64,000 nucleotides of DNA from Carnegiea gigantea (Eukaryota > Streptophyta > Magnoliopsida > Caryophyllales > Cactaceae). The stretch covers positions 261,501 through 325,500 of the forward strand of contig JAKOGI010000576.1 of NCBI GenBank assembly GCA_029747015.1, given 5' to 3'. The notes under the pieces were generated by a model. The model was given only the letters and a program-made list of their open reading frames with translations, was not told where the DNA came from and ran no database searches. Made by a program: the position numbers and the translations under genes. Below, in pieces: positions 11,972 through 24,989 of this stretch (within the stretch, counting starts at the first letter, position 1; each line of letters begins with the position of its first letter).

Positions 11972-13615
11972 ATGGCTCCTGTACACGTCATCCTTCAATC
12001 TTCGAAAAAGGAAACTATCGGATCTACATTTGAAGTATCCGTAAAGGCTAGTATTGCATTTGGCAATCGAAACACTAAGATGGTGACTTGGAGTATGACC
12101 AAAGTTGCTACCTCCATCACCCCGAAACAACAAGCTGCGACTCCAACTTTGCAATCATGCAAAACTTAAGAATTTGGCTCCAACTTGCCTGCTGATGGAG
12201 TCAATTAAACTGTTTTCCTCCCTAATTTGAAGTTAAAACCTTTTGGTGTCTTCAATATGAGGAAGACTCTACCCTGTGCACTGGATAGCAATAATATCTT
12301 CCAACCTTTTGATGAGGAGGATGATGACTATGGTAGTGGCGATTCTTCACCAATATCTCCAAGGGATTCACTCTTCTCACAAGTTGAAAATGAATCCTTT
12401 GACACTATCATCATGCCAGTCATGGTGGCAGAGGCTATCAACTTGGAGGAAGAATTGGCAAACAAGAAGGCAACTCTGGAAAGACTCTCTAAGGAGAGTG
12501 AAGAAAAGGATGCTCAAATTAAGCGTCAAAATAAGCAGATTGCTGATTTGAAAAAGAAGTTGGAAAAGCGGTCATCTGCAGCTTCAAACAAAGGCTCTAC
12601 CAGTGAAGATTCTGACAAAGAGTCCAACCGCAACAAGAAGTCTGACGAACAACCCAGTCCAAAGAATGATTCAATGTCAATTGAGCAAATTCAAAACTTG
12701 ATAGTGGATGCGGTAAAGACCCATCTACAAGGACGTTCTCGTAAAACTCATCGTTACAGCAAGCCTTATACGAAAAGGATTGATGCACTGCGGATGCCTT
12801 AGGGATTCCAACCTCCAAAATTTCATTAATTTGATGGCAAACGAAACCCGAAGCAGCATATAGTGCACTTCATCGAGACTTGTAATAACGCTGGCACGAG
12901 TGGTGACCTCTTAGTAAAGCAATTCGTGCGGTCTCTTAAAGGTCTTACGTTTGACTGGTATGCAGACCTCGCTTCTGCATCCATTGATAGTTAGGGGCAA
13001 ATGGAAAATGAATTCTTGAATCGCTTCTATAGCACACGCCATGTGGTCAGTATAAGCGAGTTGACTAATATTAGGCAAAGGGATGAAGAACCAGTCATAG
13101 ATTATATCAATCGTTGGCGTGCCCTCTCGCTAAAGTGCAAGGATCACTTACCTGAATCTTCTGTTGTTGAAATGTGTGCTCAAGGAATGGAGTGGGATAT
13201 CTTATACGCTTTGCAGGTAAACAAGCCCAAGACTTTCCAAGAATTAACGACACGAGCTCATGATATAGAGCTTACAATCGTCTACTATGGAAGACAAGTC
13301 AATGATGGTGAATTAATGGCATCGTCAAGAAATAGAAGCTCCATGATAAGAGACTCTGAAAAGAACGAATATTCTTATTCTGAGTATGATGCACCAAAAA
13401 TGCTTGACAAACTTTTTGAAAAAGGACTTCTAGGACTCCCAGAGTCAAGGCGTCCTGAAGAAATTGGAAGAACTAATGACCCCAAATATTGCAAGTATCA
13501 TAGGATCATCAGTCATCCTATAGAGAAGTGCAAGGCATTCAGGGGACAAGTCCTGCAACTTACAAATGAAGGAAAGATCACATTAGACGAAGAAAACACT
13601 GAAGAATCTGATTGA
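11972..13615 (+). pseudogene. Gag of element B (broken)
   Basis: One frame from ATG 11972 (MAPVHVILQSS) to TGA 13613-13615, about 547 codons, interrupted by roughly five stops (12167, near 12206, 12800, near 12827 and 12992). The N-terminal third has an acidic patch (DEEDDDYGSGD) and a coiled-coil-like segment rich in E and K (LEEELANKKATLERL to DLKKKLEKR). The Retrotrans_gag core begins near 12830 and reads FVRSLKGLTFDWYADLA, then FLNRFYSTRHVVSISELTN and YINRWRALSLKCKDHL. A zinc-finger variant CKYHRIISHPIEKC (CX2HX4HX4C, His replacing the second Cys of a CCHC knuckle) sits near 13490-13535. No protease follows. Gag would form the virus-like particle; here it is inactivated by stops. Confidence 0.8.
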
Positions 13616-13639
13616 TCGTTTATTAGGATCATATTGAAA

Positions 13640-15435
13640 AATGCTTTGCAAGACGAGTAATCTAAAATCAGCATTTAGGATGAAGACTTTCAAGTCGCAA
13701 AACAACTTTGACTCTTAAAAACTCCCAAGTCGCAAAATAATTTTAACTCTCAAGTCACCCTTAAGACTTTCAAGTCCAAGCTTCTAGACTCTCAAGTCAT
13801 CACAGACTATCAAGTCACCCGTAGGATGCTCAAATCATCAAAATCAAGACTCTTAAGTCATCAACATTAAAGACTCTTAAGTCTTCTAAGTTCAAGACTC
13901 TCAAGTTATCAAAATTGAAGACAACTAAGTCTCCCAAATTCAAGACCCTCAAAACTCCAAGTCACCGAAGATAAAGACTCCTAAGTCTTCAAAGTTTAAG
14001 ATGCCAAAGTCATTGAAATCCATCCAAAACAAGACTTCTAAGTCCCCAAAGGTAAAGACTCTAAAGTCATCAAAGTTTAGAACTATCAAGTTATCAAAAG
14101 CTTAAGACTCCTAAGTCTTTGAAGTTTAAGAAGGGTCTAAGTCTTCAAAGTTTAGGATGCCAAAGTCATCGAAATTCATCCAAAGCAAGACTTCTAAATC
14201 CTCAAAGGTAAAAACTCTGAAGTCATCAAAGTTTAGAACTATCAAGTTATCAAAAGCTTAAGACTCCTAAGTCTTTGAAGTTTAAGAAGGGCCTAAGTCT
14301 TCAAAGTTCAAGACCCACAAATCATCAAAGTTGCTGACTCTCAAGTCGTAGAGCAAACATTTATGTTATTTAAGCAGACGTTAAATTGTCACAAAAGTGT
14401 TGTAGATTCTTGGAACTCATTCAAATTAGGGGCAATTGTGACATATGTCTTTTCCTTTGACTTGGATATAATAACGCTAGAGCCTCCTTGTTCAAGATGT
14501 CCACCTCCTCTTCGAGTTAGCATCAATGACAACATAGGTCTCTTCCTTCATGTTGGCAACACATGTCTCCTCCTTCAAGTTGGCAGCGACGATGCCATAA
14601 CCTCCTCCTTCATATTGGCAACGCAGGGCTCTTCCCTCAAGTTGGTAGAAGCATCGCCATAACTTCCTCCTACAGGTGACTCTCAAGTCACCTTTAAGAC
14701 TTTCAAGCCCAAGCTTCTAAACTCTCAAGTCATCATAGACTATCAAGTCACCCGTAGGACACTCAAGTCATCAAAATCAAGACTCTTAAGTCTCTAAAGT
14801 TCAAGACTCACAAGTCATCGAAGACAAAAACTCTCAAGTCATCAACATTAAAGACTCTTAAGTCTCCAAAGTTCAAGACTCACAAGTTATCAAAGGCAAC
14901 GACTCTCAAGTCATCAACATTAAAGGCTCTTATGTCTCCCCAAGTTTAAGACTTACAAGTCATCGAAGACAAAAACTCTCAAGTCATCAAAATCAAGACA
15001 CTTAAGTCTCCCCAAAGTTCAAGATTCACAAGTCATCAAAGGCAAAGACTCTAAAGTCATCAACATTAAAGGCTCTTAAGTCTCCCCAAGTTTAAGACTT
15101 ACAAGTCATCGAAGACAAAGACTCTCAAGTCATCAAAATCAAAACTCTTAAGTCTCCAAAATTCAAGGCTCACAAGTCATTGAAGGCAAAGACTCTTAAG
15201 TCATCAACATCAAAGACTCTTAAGTCTCTTAAGTTCAAGACTCACTAGTCATCAAAGACAAAGACTCTTAAGTCATCAACATCAAAGACTCTTAAGTCTC
15301 TCAAGTTCAAGACTCACAAGTTATCAAAAACAAAAACTCTCAAGTCATTAAAATTAAAGACAACTAAATCTTTTAAGTTCAAGACTCTTAAATCATCGAA
15401 ATTGAAGACTCCCAAGTCATCAAAGATTTTTTTAG
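13640..15435. repeat. Element B array 1: AAGTC-rich short tandem repeats
   Basis: Dozens of imperfect short units (about 20-25 bases, often paired into longer units) built from AAGACTC, TCAAGTCATCAAAG and AAGTTCAAG. The array is split at about 14355-14680 by unique-looking sequence that itself has a weak CTCCTTCAAGTTGGC-type repeat; a similar spacer follows at 15436-15760. No coding or gene-like structure. Confidence 0.85.
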
Positions 15436-15769
15436 GTTTCCTTCAAGTTGGGGGCAATGGACATAAGCATCCTCATTCAAATTTGCGGTTGTGGCAATGG
15501 AGTCTTCTGCTTCAAGTCGTAAGAACCTCCTCCGTCTAGTCAGCATCAACGGTGAAGCAGCTTCCTCCTTCAAGGTGGCGGTATCTCCCTACAAGATGGG
15601 AACGACGAGACGACCTCGTCCTCCTTGTTGGATCTTCATTCATGTTGGCGACAGCATACTAGTCTTCTTTAAGTCGACAACCTTCACCTTCAAATCACAT
15701 GGCGTTCTTGGCAAGTTGGCGACGATGATGACGTGACCTCCATATTCATATTCAAGAAAGTCACCCAAG

Positions 15770-16545
15770 GCAGACCCTTGCTGGGAAGCCATCCAAATGC
15801 GGCAAAATTAATAAATGAAGGCGACTTTGGTATGACCCATGCAGGCAAGCCATCCAAAGGTCGAACATTGATCATAATGAAGGCGACCTTGGTGGACCCT
15901 TACAGGCAAGCCATCCAAAGGTTAAACATTGATAATAATGAAGGTGACTTTGGTGGACCCTTGCAGGCGTGTCATTCAAAAGTCGAAAATTCATAATCAA
16001 ATGCGACTTTGGTGGACCCTTTGGTGGATCCTTGTGAGCAAACCATCCAAAGGCCGAAAATTTATAATCGAAGGCGACTTTGGTGGACCCTGCGGGCAAG
16101 CCATTCAAAAGTCGAAAATTCATAATCAAATGTGACTTTGGTGGACCCTTGCGGGTAAAACTATCCAAAAGTCGAAAATTTATAATGCGATTTTGGTGGA
16201 CCCTTGCGGGTAAAACTATCCAAAAGTCGAAAATTCATAAGCAAATGCGACTTTGGTGGACCCTTGCGGGTAAAAATATCCAAAAGTCGAAAATTCATAA
16301 TCAAATGCGACTTTGGTGGATCCTTGTGGGCAAACCATCCAAAGGCCGAAAATTTATAATCGAAGGCGACTTTGGAGGACTCTTGCGGGCAAGCCATCCA
16401 AAGGTCGAAAAATTTTATAATCAAAAGGCGACTTTGGTGGACACTTGCGGGCAAGCCATCCAAAGGTCGAAGAATTTTATTATCAAAGGCGACTTTGGTG
16501 GGCCCTTGCGGGCAAGCCATCCAAAGGTCGAAAATTAATAATAGG
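15770..16545. repeat. Element B array 2: ~60-bp tandem repeats
   Basis: About 13 units of 55-70 bases share GGCGACTTTGGTGGACCC, TTGCGGGCAAGCCATCCAAA and GTCGAAAATTTATAATC. Units differ by short indels and substitutions. Open frames across it on both strands only echo the unit. It ends about 1 kb before the 3' LTR; the stretch between (16546-17562) is A-rich untranslated sequence plus the TA repeat. Confidence 0.9.
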
Positions 16546-17027
16546 CGTCCATACTCTTTATTGTAAATTGTGGCGTGAATAATCTTTTCAGTCTCGCGTT
16601 CGAAGTGTGCTATCCTTCGAATATCGAATCTACGGAAAAAAAAAAAAAGAGAGGGGTTTAAGCATGCCATGCTTCTCAGTTAGGCAAGGTGAGAACAAAA
16701 ACAAAAACAAAAACAAAAAAAGCTATTTTCAATAAAGTGTTGTCAAACCAACACTCTGCTGCAATTTGCCTTCTTGTCAATTCCTTCTTCGCGGACGATT
16801 TGCAGAGGCTATTCCCCATAGCTCGGCCACGGAGGTCTTCCCCCCGGAAAAAAAAAAAAAAAAACAGAGAGGGAAGAACAGGGCGGTGAACAGAGCAGGG
16901 AAGAGGAGAAGAGATCTCACATAGCCAACCCAAATCAACTCCCAAAAAAAAAAAAAAAAAAATTGTGGCTTGGGAATGTTCTTATTTTCGCTGACTGCGT
17001 GACTGCTTCTACGCAGTCATTGTATGG

Positions 17028-17138
<111 letters not shown>

Positions 17139-17562
17139 CTTCACCAATCAACTCTTGACCTAGCCGTTTACCATTCAAATGATTCAGGAAAGAAATATAC
17201 TCCAGAATATTTGGTGAAATCATATTCTGCCATACTTTCCTTAATTTCTTCATTTGCTCAAATTTAGCCTCTTAGTTCAAAGCAGGCAGGTGGAAGTTTG
17301 ACCAATCTTTGCAGGAGAACCAAAAAAAAAAGGAGAGCATTATTCTGCTAAGATTTTTGCCTACAATACGATTCCCATGTCCCGGTCTGAATTCCCGATC
17401 ACCATCCTTCCTCCGCAATAAATCCCACGCCAAAAAAAACCCCCCCTAAAATTTCCGACTATGTGCATCTACCGTGTGTTCGAGACCCAGCCGCTTCAAA
17501 AAAAAAAGGGAAAGTATAAACATTCATACCTGGTTTACGCAGCTAGGTCTCGAAGGGGCATT

Positions 17563-18218
17563 TGTAGGAGGCAAAAAAAATAATAATTATTCGTTCAATT
17601 AAGACCCGCCACGTGGAAATCCAATATTTTTTATTTCACCCAATTATGTGTTGCCACGTGTCAAATTAAATATTTGATGAATAATTATGGCGGCAAATTA
17701 AAAAGCGTCACATACCACAAATGATGCAGAAAATAAATTATTATTCCTTTTCTTTAAGGAATGATTAGTAAAGAACCCTAACTCCGTTTCTCTATAAAAG
17801 GGAGTCTACTCCTCCCATTTTGGGGGCTCAGCACATGCAGCAGTGGAAGATTCATTCACTCTGAAGACTTAAGGGGCCAATTTCTCTGAAGGAAGACAAC
17901 AAGCACAATCAAAGCATGTGCCGTCTACTATTGAAGATCAAAGAAAGCTCGTCTTGATTGAGATCAAGCCTCTTAGGCCCTCTCTCAAGATCAAATCCAT
18001 TGAAATTCATTCAAAGGAAGTCAAATCAACCAACTTGATCGCGATACAAGTCAACCGACCCTCCTTCAAGTACAAATTGGAGATCGAATTAGAGGACTTT
18101 TATTTGTTTACTTGTAACAAATACACAGAGATTGTATCCACGCCTTCTGAAATTAATTAAATTAATTTGTCCATATTTCTTGTCCTAATTTATTTTAGGC
18201 ACGAAATTTGTGTTTACA
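17563..18218 (+). repeat. 3' LTR of element B
   Basis: 656 bases, TGTAGGAGGC to TGTGTTTACA, followed by target duplication CCATG (18219-18223). Preceded by a weak purine tract (CGAAGGGGCA, 17551-17560). Confidence 0.9.
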
Positions 18219-20370
18219 CCATGGTTGGCAAAAAGCTGCTTTTGGAGGTATAAATTCAACAAAGTTGTTGATAAGTCAGAAAAATACAACCAAGATTCAA
18301 CCCACATCTCACTCCTCTCTCTCTCTCTCTAGCCACGACCCGCCCCCTCTTTGCCCGTTGCTGCTGTTTCTTAGTGTTTTCTAGCTAGCTTGGCTACCTC
18401 CAACCACCCCCCGACATCCTAGTAGCCCTAGCCACCATCCCCAATCCTCAAACCCACCAAACACCACCTCCATCTGTACTTTTTTCAAGTTCAAAGTGAG
18501 TGATCCCAAGCTTGTTTCTTTGGATTTTTTATTTTACTTCTTTTTTATGTTGATTTGAGCTTTGATCATATTCTTTGGATGGAAACAAGAGTTATTTTGA
18601 TGTTTTTAACGGTTGATTGAGTTTGCAGCATGTTAGGGTTAGGGTTATTCACGATCATGCAAACTTCAGGTTAGAATTATGTTTCTCTTGGATTGTTTGT
18701 ATTTGATTTAAAGGTTTTAAACTCTAATAATATTTATGAGGGTGTTTTTGGTGATTTTAGGATGAGATAAAGAAGAGGTAAGTTGGTTACAAGCTAGGGT
18801 TTTGGCAAGTAATGCATGGTTTGAAATATTTTTGTCATTAAGTATTTTTTTGTCTATATTTAATTGAGAAATGAATCTTTGATGCATACGATTATGAAGT
18901 GAAATTGAGTATGGTGGCTTTATATGGTGATGGAAACTACTAAAGCTTTGTTGCATGATTTTGAGGATTGATTTTAGATGAGAATTTGCGTGAAAAGAGA
19001 GGAAAAAGCAATGACAATGGAGGCTTGGAAATGGCAGAAAATAGGGGAAAATTTTCCAATAAACTGGTAATGATGGGCTCAGCCAAAACTTGTAAGTTTT
19101 GGTGAGTACATAGATTATTGTGTTCTCTTTCAAATTCCTTTTGAATCGCCTTAATCTAACGTCTGTGGAAAAAGTTATGGCCATTTTGCTGGAACTGTAT
19201 AGGTTCAATCAAAACTGGTGCACTTGTGTTCTTGCCCCATTTTGGGAACCTTATTGTGGGAATAATGTTTTGGTTGTAAATGAAAGTTTTATGGGACTTC
19301 TTAAGCTTTCTATATTGAGGAATTAGGTCTTAAACGAAGGTAAGGAGATTAGGTCATGAGTCATTTATTTTAGCCCCTGTTTCACCCTTACTTTTTCTTT
19401 TACTAAAGTATTATCCATGAAAATAAATACATTTTCCAACCATATGTTCCTATAATAATATTTTTTGTATAGAATCAGCACCTAATCTATCATTTTCTCC
19501 CCTTTTGTGCACAATCATACTCAGTGAAATTTCATTAGAAGTCTCAGGTATGTTCATTGTCCGTATCTTTAGAAATCAGCACGTATTTATCGAAATTAAA
19601 TGTTTTGGTAAGTACACCAATGAATCAGTTCAATCAGTGGTTTATTATATAATTAGAGATCCTATCAGTTATTAGTACAGGATATTGCCGTTTAGTTACC
19701 TGTACGACTTCAGCCCTGGTCCCCCGATCGGCTTAGTAGGTGTGCACCTATCTTCAGATCGTAACAGTTACTGCGGGTTCATTCTCAGATAATAATTGAC
19801 AATGTAATTTTATATTTATCTCATGTCCTATTTTAAATTCAAATGAATTACAATGCGGGTTCAGCCAGTTCTTCCATGAGCATTTAGCAATCCAGGAATG
19901 CACGTAGTGAGTTTCGACTTACAGTTCAAAATATTTTCATGTTTTATTTTAGGTAAATGTTTAGTGAATCGCCCTCAAGCTGGTAGGCCGACCGAAGGTG
20001 ATAAGTGAGCAAGGAAGTCTGAATGGAACTGTGGTGTATTAGTGTTGAGATACTTTTAGCACTGTGTTATGAAATATTTTGATGCTGGAACTGTATACCC
20101 TATAAGAGTTGCTATATTTTGGTGCAACCCTTGAGATAGTTGAATGGTTGATGATAGAACTATTCATATATGGTTTTGATGGGTTGTGATTATTCGAATG
20201 CCTTATGATATAAACATTGTTTACCGTTGCTATATTTATTGCTTACAAGCAAAACCTTGTCCTTGTTGGACAGTGGTAACGCCCCGATCATTTGGAATAT
20301 TACTTCTAATTGGTGAAACTACTGAAGTAACGCAAACGGTGAATTATGTACATTTGGGCTGTTACAGATT

Positions 20371-20382
20371 TGGTATCAGAGC
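20371..20382 (+). promoter_or_regulatory. Primer binding site of A2 (initiator Met tRNA)
   Basis: TGGTATCAGAGC begins four bases after the LTR end, the sequence typical of plant LTR elements primed by initiator Met tRNA. Confidence 0.9.
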
Positions 20383-20564
20383 CAAGTTTTGATTTTCTTA
20401 ATGAGATACAGAGTATGGAGCTTAGACATATGAGGGTGAGAACGGTTATTAGTAAGAAATATCGTGTACTATTAGAGATTTATGATATTAGCAATACACT
20501 TGTTATATTAGAAATGCATATTGTTTACCTTTTGCATGTACCTCATTTGCATTTTTCTTATTAG

Positions 20565-21295
20565 ATGGATTCTTATGTTATTAATATGATGCCTGGCATG
20601 TCTATGGCGGCCCACATTTCACTATTGCATGCTAGCATGAAAGCTCATGCACAGGACCCTTTCTCCGAGTTTCACAGTATCACGGTCCGTGCATTCAGAT
20701 TACTATGGTCCTTACCCACCGTTGATCCATGGGTAGAGCTCAAGCTCCGTTATCATCATTTCATGACGACGAGGAGCCCAACTTGAGACGGACCTAGGTT
20801 CCAGGTCCAGAGGGCTTGGACTACCATCACTTCAGAGTTGGTGTTATGGGAGGAGCTCGAGCAAAGGGGGATTACTATAGAGACTCTTCAGCATGTCTTT
20901 CCTTTACACCAGGCACATCCCCTGCATGCACTGCTGCACCAGCACAGGGACCACCTTTGCTGCCCATACCGGGTACTCCACTGATGCCCGATGGTCCTGG
21001 GGAGGCTCATGTGATAGTGGATCTCCCCAATACACCGGAGGTCGTGGTAGTTAGTTCTAAGGAGGGTTTCGAGGGCCATCTAGAGGAAGAGGACGATCCA
21101 CAGGAGGATCAAGAGATTGATGAGGTAGTAGTGCAGCAATAGATGGATCAGGAGGTCAAAAAGGATGTGGGAGAATAGTGGGTTGATCAGGAGATTGACA
21201 AGATAGAGTTTCGACCATTGGACAACAGCTTCGACTCAGGTGAGGAGCCGAAGGATGAGTCCGACCAAGATTACGATCCGTCTAGGGATCATTAG
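20565..21295 (+). pseudogene. Accessory ORF upstream of gag, copy A2
   Basis: Homologue of the A1 accessory frame. It begins MDSYVINMMPGMSMAAH and reads DPFSEFHSITVRAF, WSLPTVDPWVEL and RYHHF; a stop near 20784 and a frameshift in the following 40 bases move it to the frame carrying GEAHVIVDLPNTPEVVVV, the acidic run EGHLEEEDD and the tail FDSGEEPKDESD...YDPSRDH with TAG at 21293-21295. The pyrimidine-rich stretch ending TTATTAG just before the ATG again resembles a splice acceptor. About 430 bases separate it from gag. No known domain recognised. A host-derived or anciently acquired accessory protein, or an extended leader peptide of the family, are both possible. Confidence 0.6.
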
Positions 21296-21728
21296 GTTTT
21301 TTTTCAGCTGTTGACTTGAGTAGGTTACATTTTGAGTCATGCATGTACATAGTATGCTTGGATTGGATAGTTGCATTTTGTGTAGCATATAATATTGTAT
21401 ATAGTTAGTCAAATCCTTCCGACCGTGATGACATGGTCCGTTTCTTTTTTGGGCATGTGATGGACTTAGGGACTGGGGGGCTAGTTAGTGTTTTAGGTAG
21501 GAGTCAGAGCTAATTTTGCTTAGTCAACTAGATGTGTCGGACTTTATTGATCATGTATATAAACAGGCAGCTATGTATGTAAATAAGTAGTTATAAAATG
21601 ATGTAATGAAACTTTGGGTTCTATTTTAAACAATATTTGAGCCATATTAAATGTATTTATTAGGCATGCTTATCTTATATGTTTAGGTATTACAATGATT
21701 GAATTGTTTCTTTTAATGTATGATCAGA

Positions 21729-23160
21729 ATGTCTGAGTCAGTGCAAAACGATACGTAGATTCATATAGAGGATAACTCGGATCATAGCCAGGGATCGGGT
21801 GATCAAGCCTGACATTATGTGCCATCAAATTTTGGCCACATGCCACCAATTCCCCCTGAGTTAGCTAACAACATTGGGGACCCAAACTACTAACCGGCCT
21901 TAGAAGCTGAACTGATGAAGTGGATTCCCCAAGTGCCTCCTAAAACCCCTCTTAAAGATGATAAGTTAGCAGATAGGGTAGCACGCCGCAACCCTCAGGT
22001 GTATGACACAAATTATGATCCAGTAGTATTGGAGGAATGGGTAAGGGGAATGGAGAAAATATTTCCAGTGGTAGAAGTTCCAGAAGAAAAGAAAGTAAAC
22101 ATTCTAACATATTATTTGTCTGGTGAAGCTGATATTTGGTGGAACACTGTTAAGGGTAGACTTGTAGGGCCTGAATTTACCTGGAGTAAATTTTTGAATA
22201 AGTTGAGGGCAAAATTTTACCCGATCATGGTCCAAAGGCAAAAGGAGAAAGAGTTTATGGAGTTGAAGGTGAATAGCAATAGGACTATGATGCATTATGC
22301 CAGTAAGTTCATAGAATTATCCAGATTTGTCCCTAAATTTATGTCATCTGAAAGGTTAAAGATGAGAAGGTTTGAAGAGGATTTGGCCTTCTACATTCGA
22401 AATCAGTTAGCTGGGTAACCAATCTGGACTTACCAAGAGCTATATGAGCGAGCCACTGAGATGGAGCGAGTGAAGACAGAGTTGAGGGCCCTAAACCTAA
22501 TCAAGTAGAAGAGAAAAGGGTTTGAGCGAGGAACTCCGAGTGAGAGTGTGAATCAGAAGAAATCTTCTCCCACTCCTCCCAACAACCATCCTATAGGCTT
22601 AACAGAGCCCTGTGGGATTGCGGAAGAACAAATCACACCACCCTTGACTAGGAACAAACAAGTACATGTGGATTGGAAGCCCTGAACACCTTATTGCTAC
22701 ATGCCCCTGAAGGTTGGAGGCTGTAGACAAGGGTGTGGCAAAACCTTTGGGCCCACCTAGCTAAAAGGCCCTATTACCAAGGTCTGCAGCAGTAGGACAT
22801 GCATATGTAATGAGCAAGAAGGAAGCTGCCACCTCCGGTACGGTAGTCACTGGAACTCTCTTTTTAAATTCAAAGCTATTTTGTGTATTATTTGATTCAG
22901 CTACTAGTCATTCATTTATATCCACCCGATTTGCCATTCAATTGAACCTGGAGGATAGGAGGACGGAAACCAACTATAGGATCAAGCTACCCAATGATTC
23001 TGTGATTGAGTGCCCCATCTCCTATAAATTTGTTCCCATTACCATTGGTGGAACCACCTTTCCTGTGGATTTGATTTAATTTAATTTATCTGATTTTGAT
23101 ATCATTTTGGGAATGAATTAGTTGCACACTTATGGAGCTTAGATTGACTTGAAGATCTTA
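21729..23160 (+). pseudogene. Ty3/gypsy gag-protease, copy A2 (broken)
   Basis: Gag starts at ATG 21729 (MSESVQND) and has a stop at 21753; the longest open part (21915-22418) reads VARRNPQVYDTNYDP, EEWVRGMEKIFPVVEVP, ADIWWNTVKGRLVGPEFTW and FYPIMVQRQKEKEFMEL. Compared with A1 it keeps about 50 residues (21900-22010) that A1 has lost. Frameshifts destroy the zinc-knuckle region (22440-22800). Protease follows in another frame at 22810-23079 with the aspartate retained but the flanking triad altered (FDSATSHSF). The ATG is preceded by GTATGATCAG, a possible splice acceptor shared with A1. Confidence 0.85.
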
Positions 23161-23189
23161 AGGTTATCTTGAAAGATAAAAAAGGGAGA

Positions 23190-24870
23190 GAAGTATGTTT
23201 CTATGGACAGAGAGAGGAAAAATCTTGCCCCTTGATCTCTGCGATGAAAGCAAGTAAGTTATTATGTCAGGGGTGTGTTGAATGTTGGTGTTATGCTATT
23301 AACACCCAAACAAAAGAAGAGAAAGCAGAAAATATTCCTGTAGTTTATGAATTTAAAGATGTTTTTCCTGACAAGTGACCAGGACTACGCTCGCAGAGGG
23401 AAATTGATTATGGAATTAAATTAATCTCTTATGCCCAACCTATCTCCAAAGGCCCATATCATATAGCCCTAACTAAGCTTAAGGGACTGAAGATTCAGTT
23501 AGATGAGCTGTCGCAGAAGGGCTTTATCAGGCCAAGTGTGTCACCATGGGGTGGCCCAGTGTTGTTTGTAAAGAAAAAAGATGGAACCTTAACACTATTT
23601 ATTGACTACAAGGAGTTAAATGAGATCACCATCAAACACAAGTACCCTTTGCCACACATAGATGACTTGTTTGATCAATGCAAGACCAAGAGTCTTTTCT
23701 AAGATTGACTTGAGGTTGGGGTACCTTCAACTTAGGATTAAACCTGAAGATATCCCCAACACTGCGTCTAGGACCAGGTATGATCATTATGAGTGTACAG
23801 TAATGCCGTTTGGCCTCACCAATGCCCCTGCAACTTTTATGGATCTTATGAACAGGGTCTTCAGACCCTATCTAAACAAGTTTGCAGTGGTGTTCATAGA
23901 TGACATCCTTATCTATTATAAGGATAGGAAGGAACATGCTGTTCATTTAAGGATGGTCTTACAAACCCTGAGGGAGCGTCGACTTTATGTCAAATTAAAG
24001 AAGTGTAAATTTTGGTTAGAAGAAGTGGTGTTCTTAGGACATGTGGTTACAAAAGAAGGAATCAAAGTTGACCCATGGAAGGTGAAGGCAATCACGAAAT
24101 GGTCAAGGCCTACCAACGTCACTGAGATCATGAGCTTCCTGGGTTTAGTGGGCTATTATCGAAGGTTTGTCAAGGGCTTTTCGAAAATAACTTCGCCTTT
24201 AGCCAATCTGTTGAAGAAAGCGAATAAATTTGACTGGACAGAGAAATGTGAGAGAGCTTTTCAAGAGCTAAGGCAGCGATTAACTACCAGCCCAATCCTA
24301 ATGCTACTAGTGGAAGGTAAGGAGTATACAATCTATAGTGATGCTTCAAAGAACGGATTAGGGTGTGTTCTGATGTAGGAAGATAAAATAGTAGCTTATG
24401 CCTCTCGACAGCTCAAGCCTTATGAGAAAAATTACCCTACCCATGACCTGGAGTTAGCAGCCATGGTCTTTGCATTGAAAATTTGAAGACATTACTTATA
24501 TAGGGTACCATACAAGATCTATACTGACCATCAAAGTCTCAAGTATATCTTCACCCAGAAGGTGCTCAATTTGAGGCAACGATGTTGGTTTGAGTTGCTT
24601 AAAGACTATGATTTGCGGATTCAATATCATCCAGGAAAGCAAATATTATAGCGGATGCCCTAAGTAGGAAAGCACAACATAGCTTCAACACTGTGGTGAT
24701 TACTCAACTGAGTCTCTTGAGAGAGCTTGAGGACTTGGGAATTCAACTAGTGTCCCATGGGTAGGCAAATATTCAATTATCAGCACTTATCTTAGAGGAA
24801 ATTCGGGTGACCCCGAAAAGTGATCCTGAACTCCAAAGAATAAAGTAAAATTTAGAGAAAGGGAAGTTTC
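23190..24870 (+). pseudogene. Ty3/gypsy RT-RNase H, copy A2 (broken)
   Basis: RT core is open over 23662-24378: [33 protein letters not shown] and catalytic [11 protein letters not shown] are intact. RNase H begins [14 protein letters not shown] and is cut by a stop at 24376-24378, with later RNase H words ([14 protein letters not shown]) after it. The segment before 23662 contains a frameshift inside DDLFDQ. Best alignment partner in the window is A1 8037-9500. Confidence 0.88.
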
Positions 24871-24989
24871 CAAGATTTGTAGTACATGAGGATGGGACTC
24901 TGCGATTCCAAAATCACCTATGTGTACCTAGAAATGAGGAACTAAGGAAAGAGAAGGCTCACAATGCTCGCTACTTGGTGCATCTAGGA

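Noticed and set aside
15872..16670. Repetitive 100-170-codon frames over array 2
   Set aside because: Array echo on both strands; no conserved frame.
18717..19208. 163-codon minus-strand frame in the middle LTR
   Set aside because: Not kept open in the matching part of the last LTR and lacks any recognisable feature.
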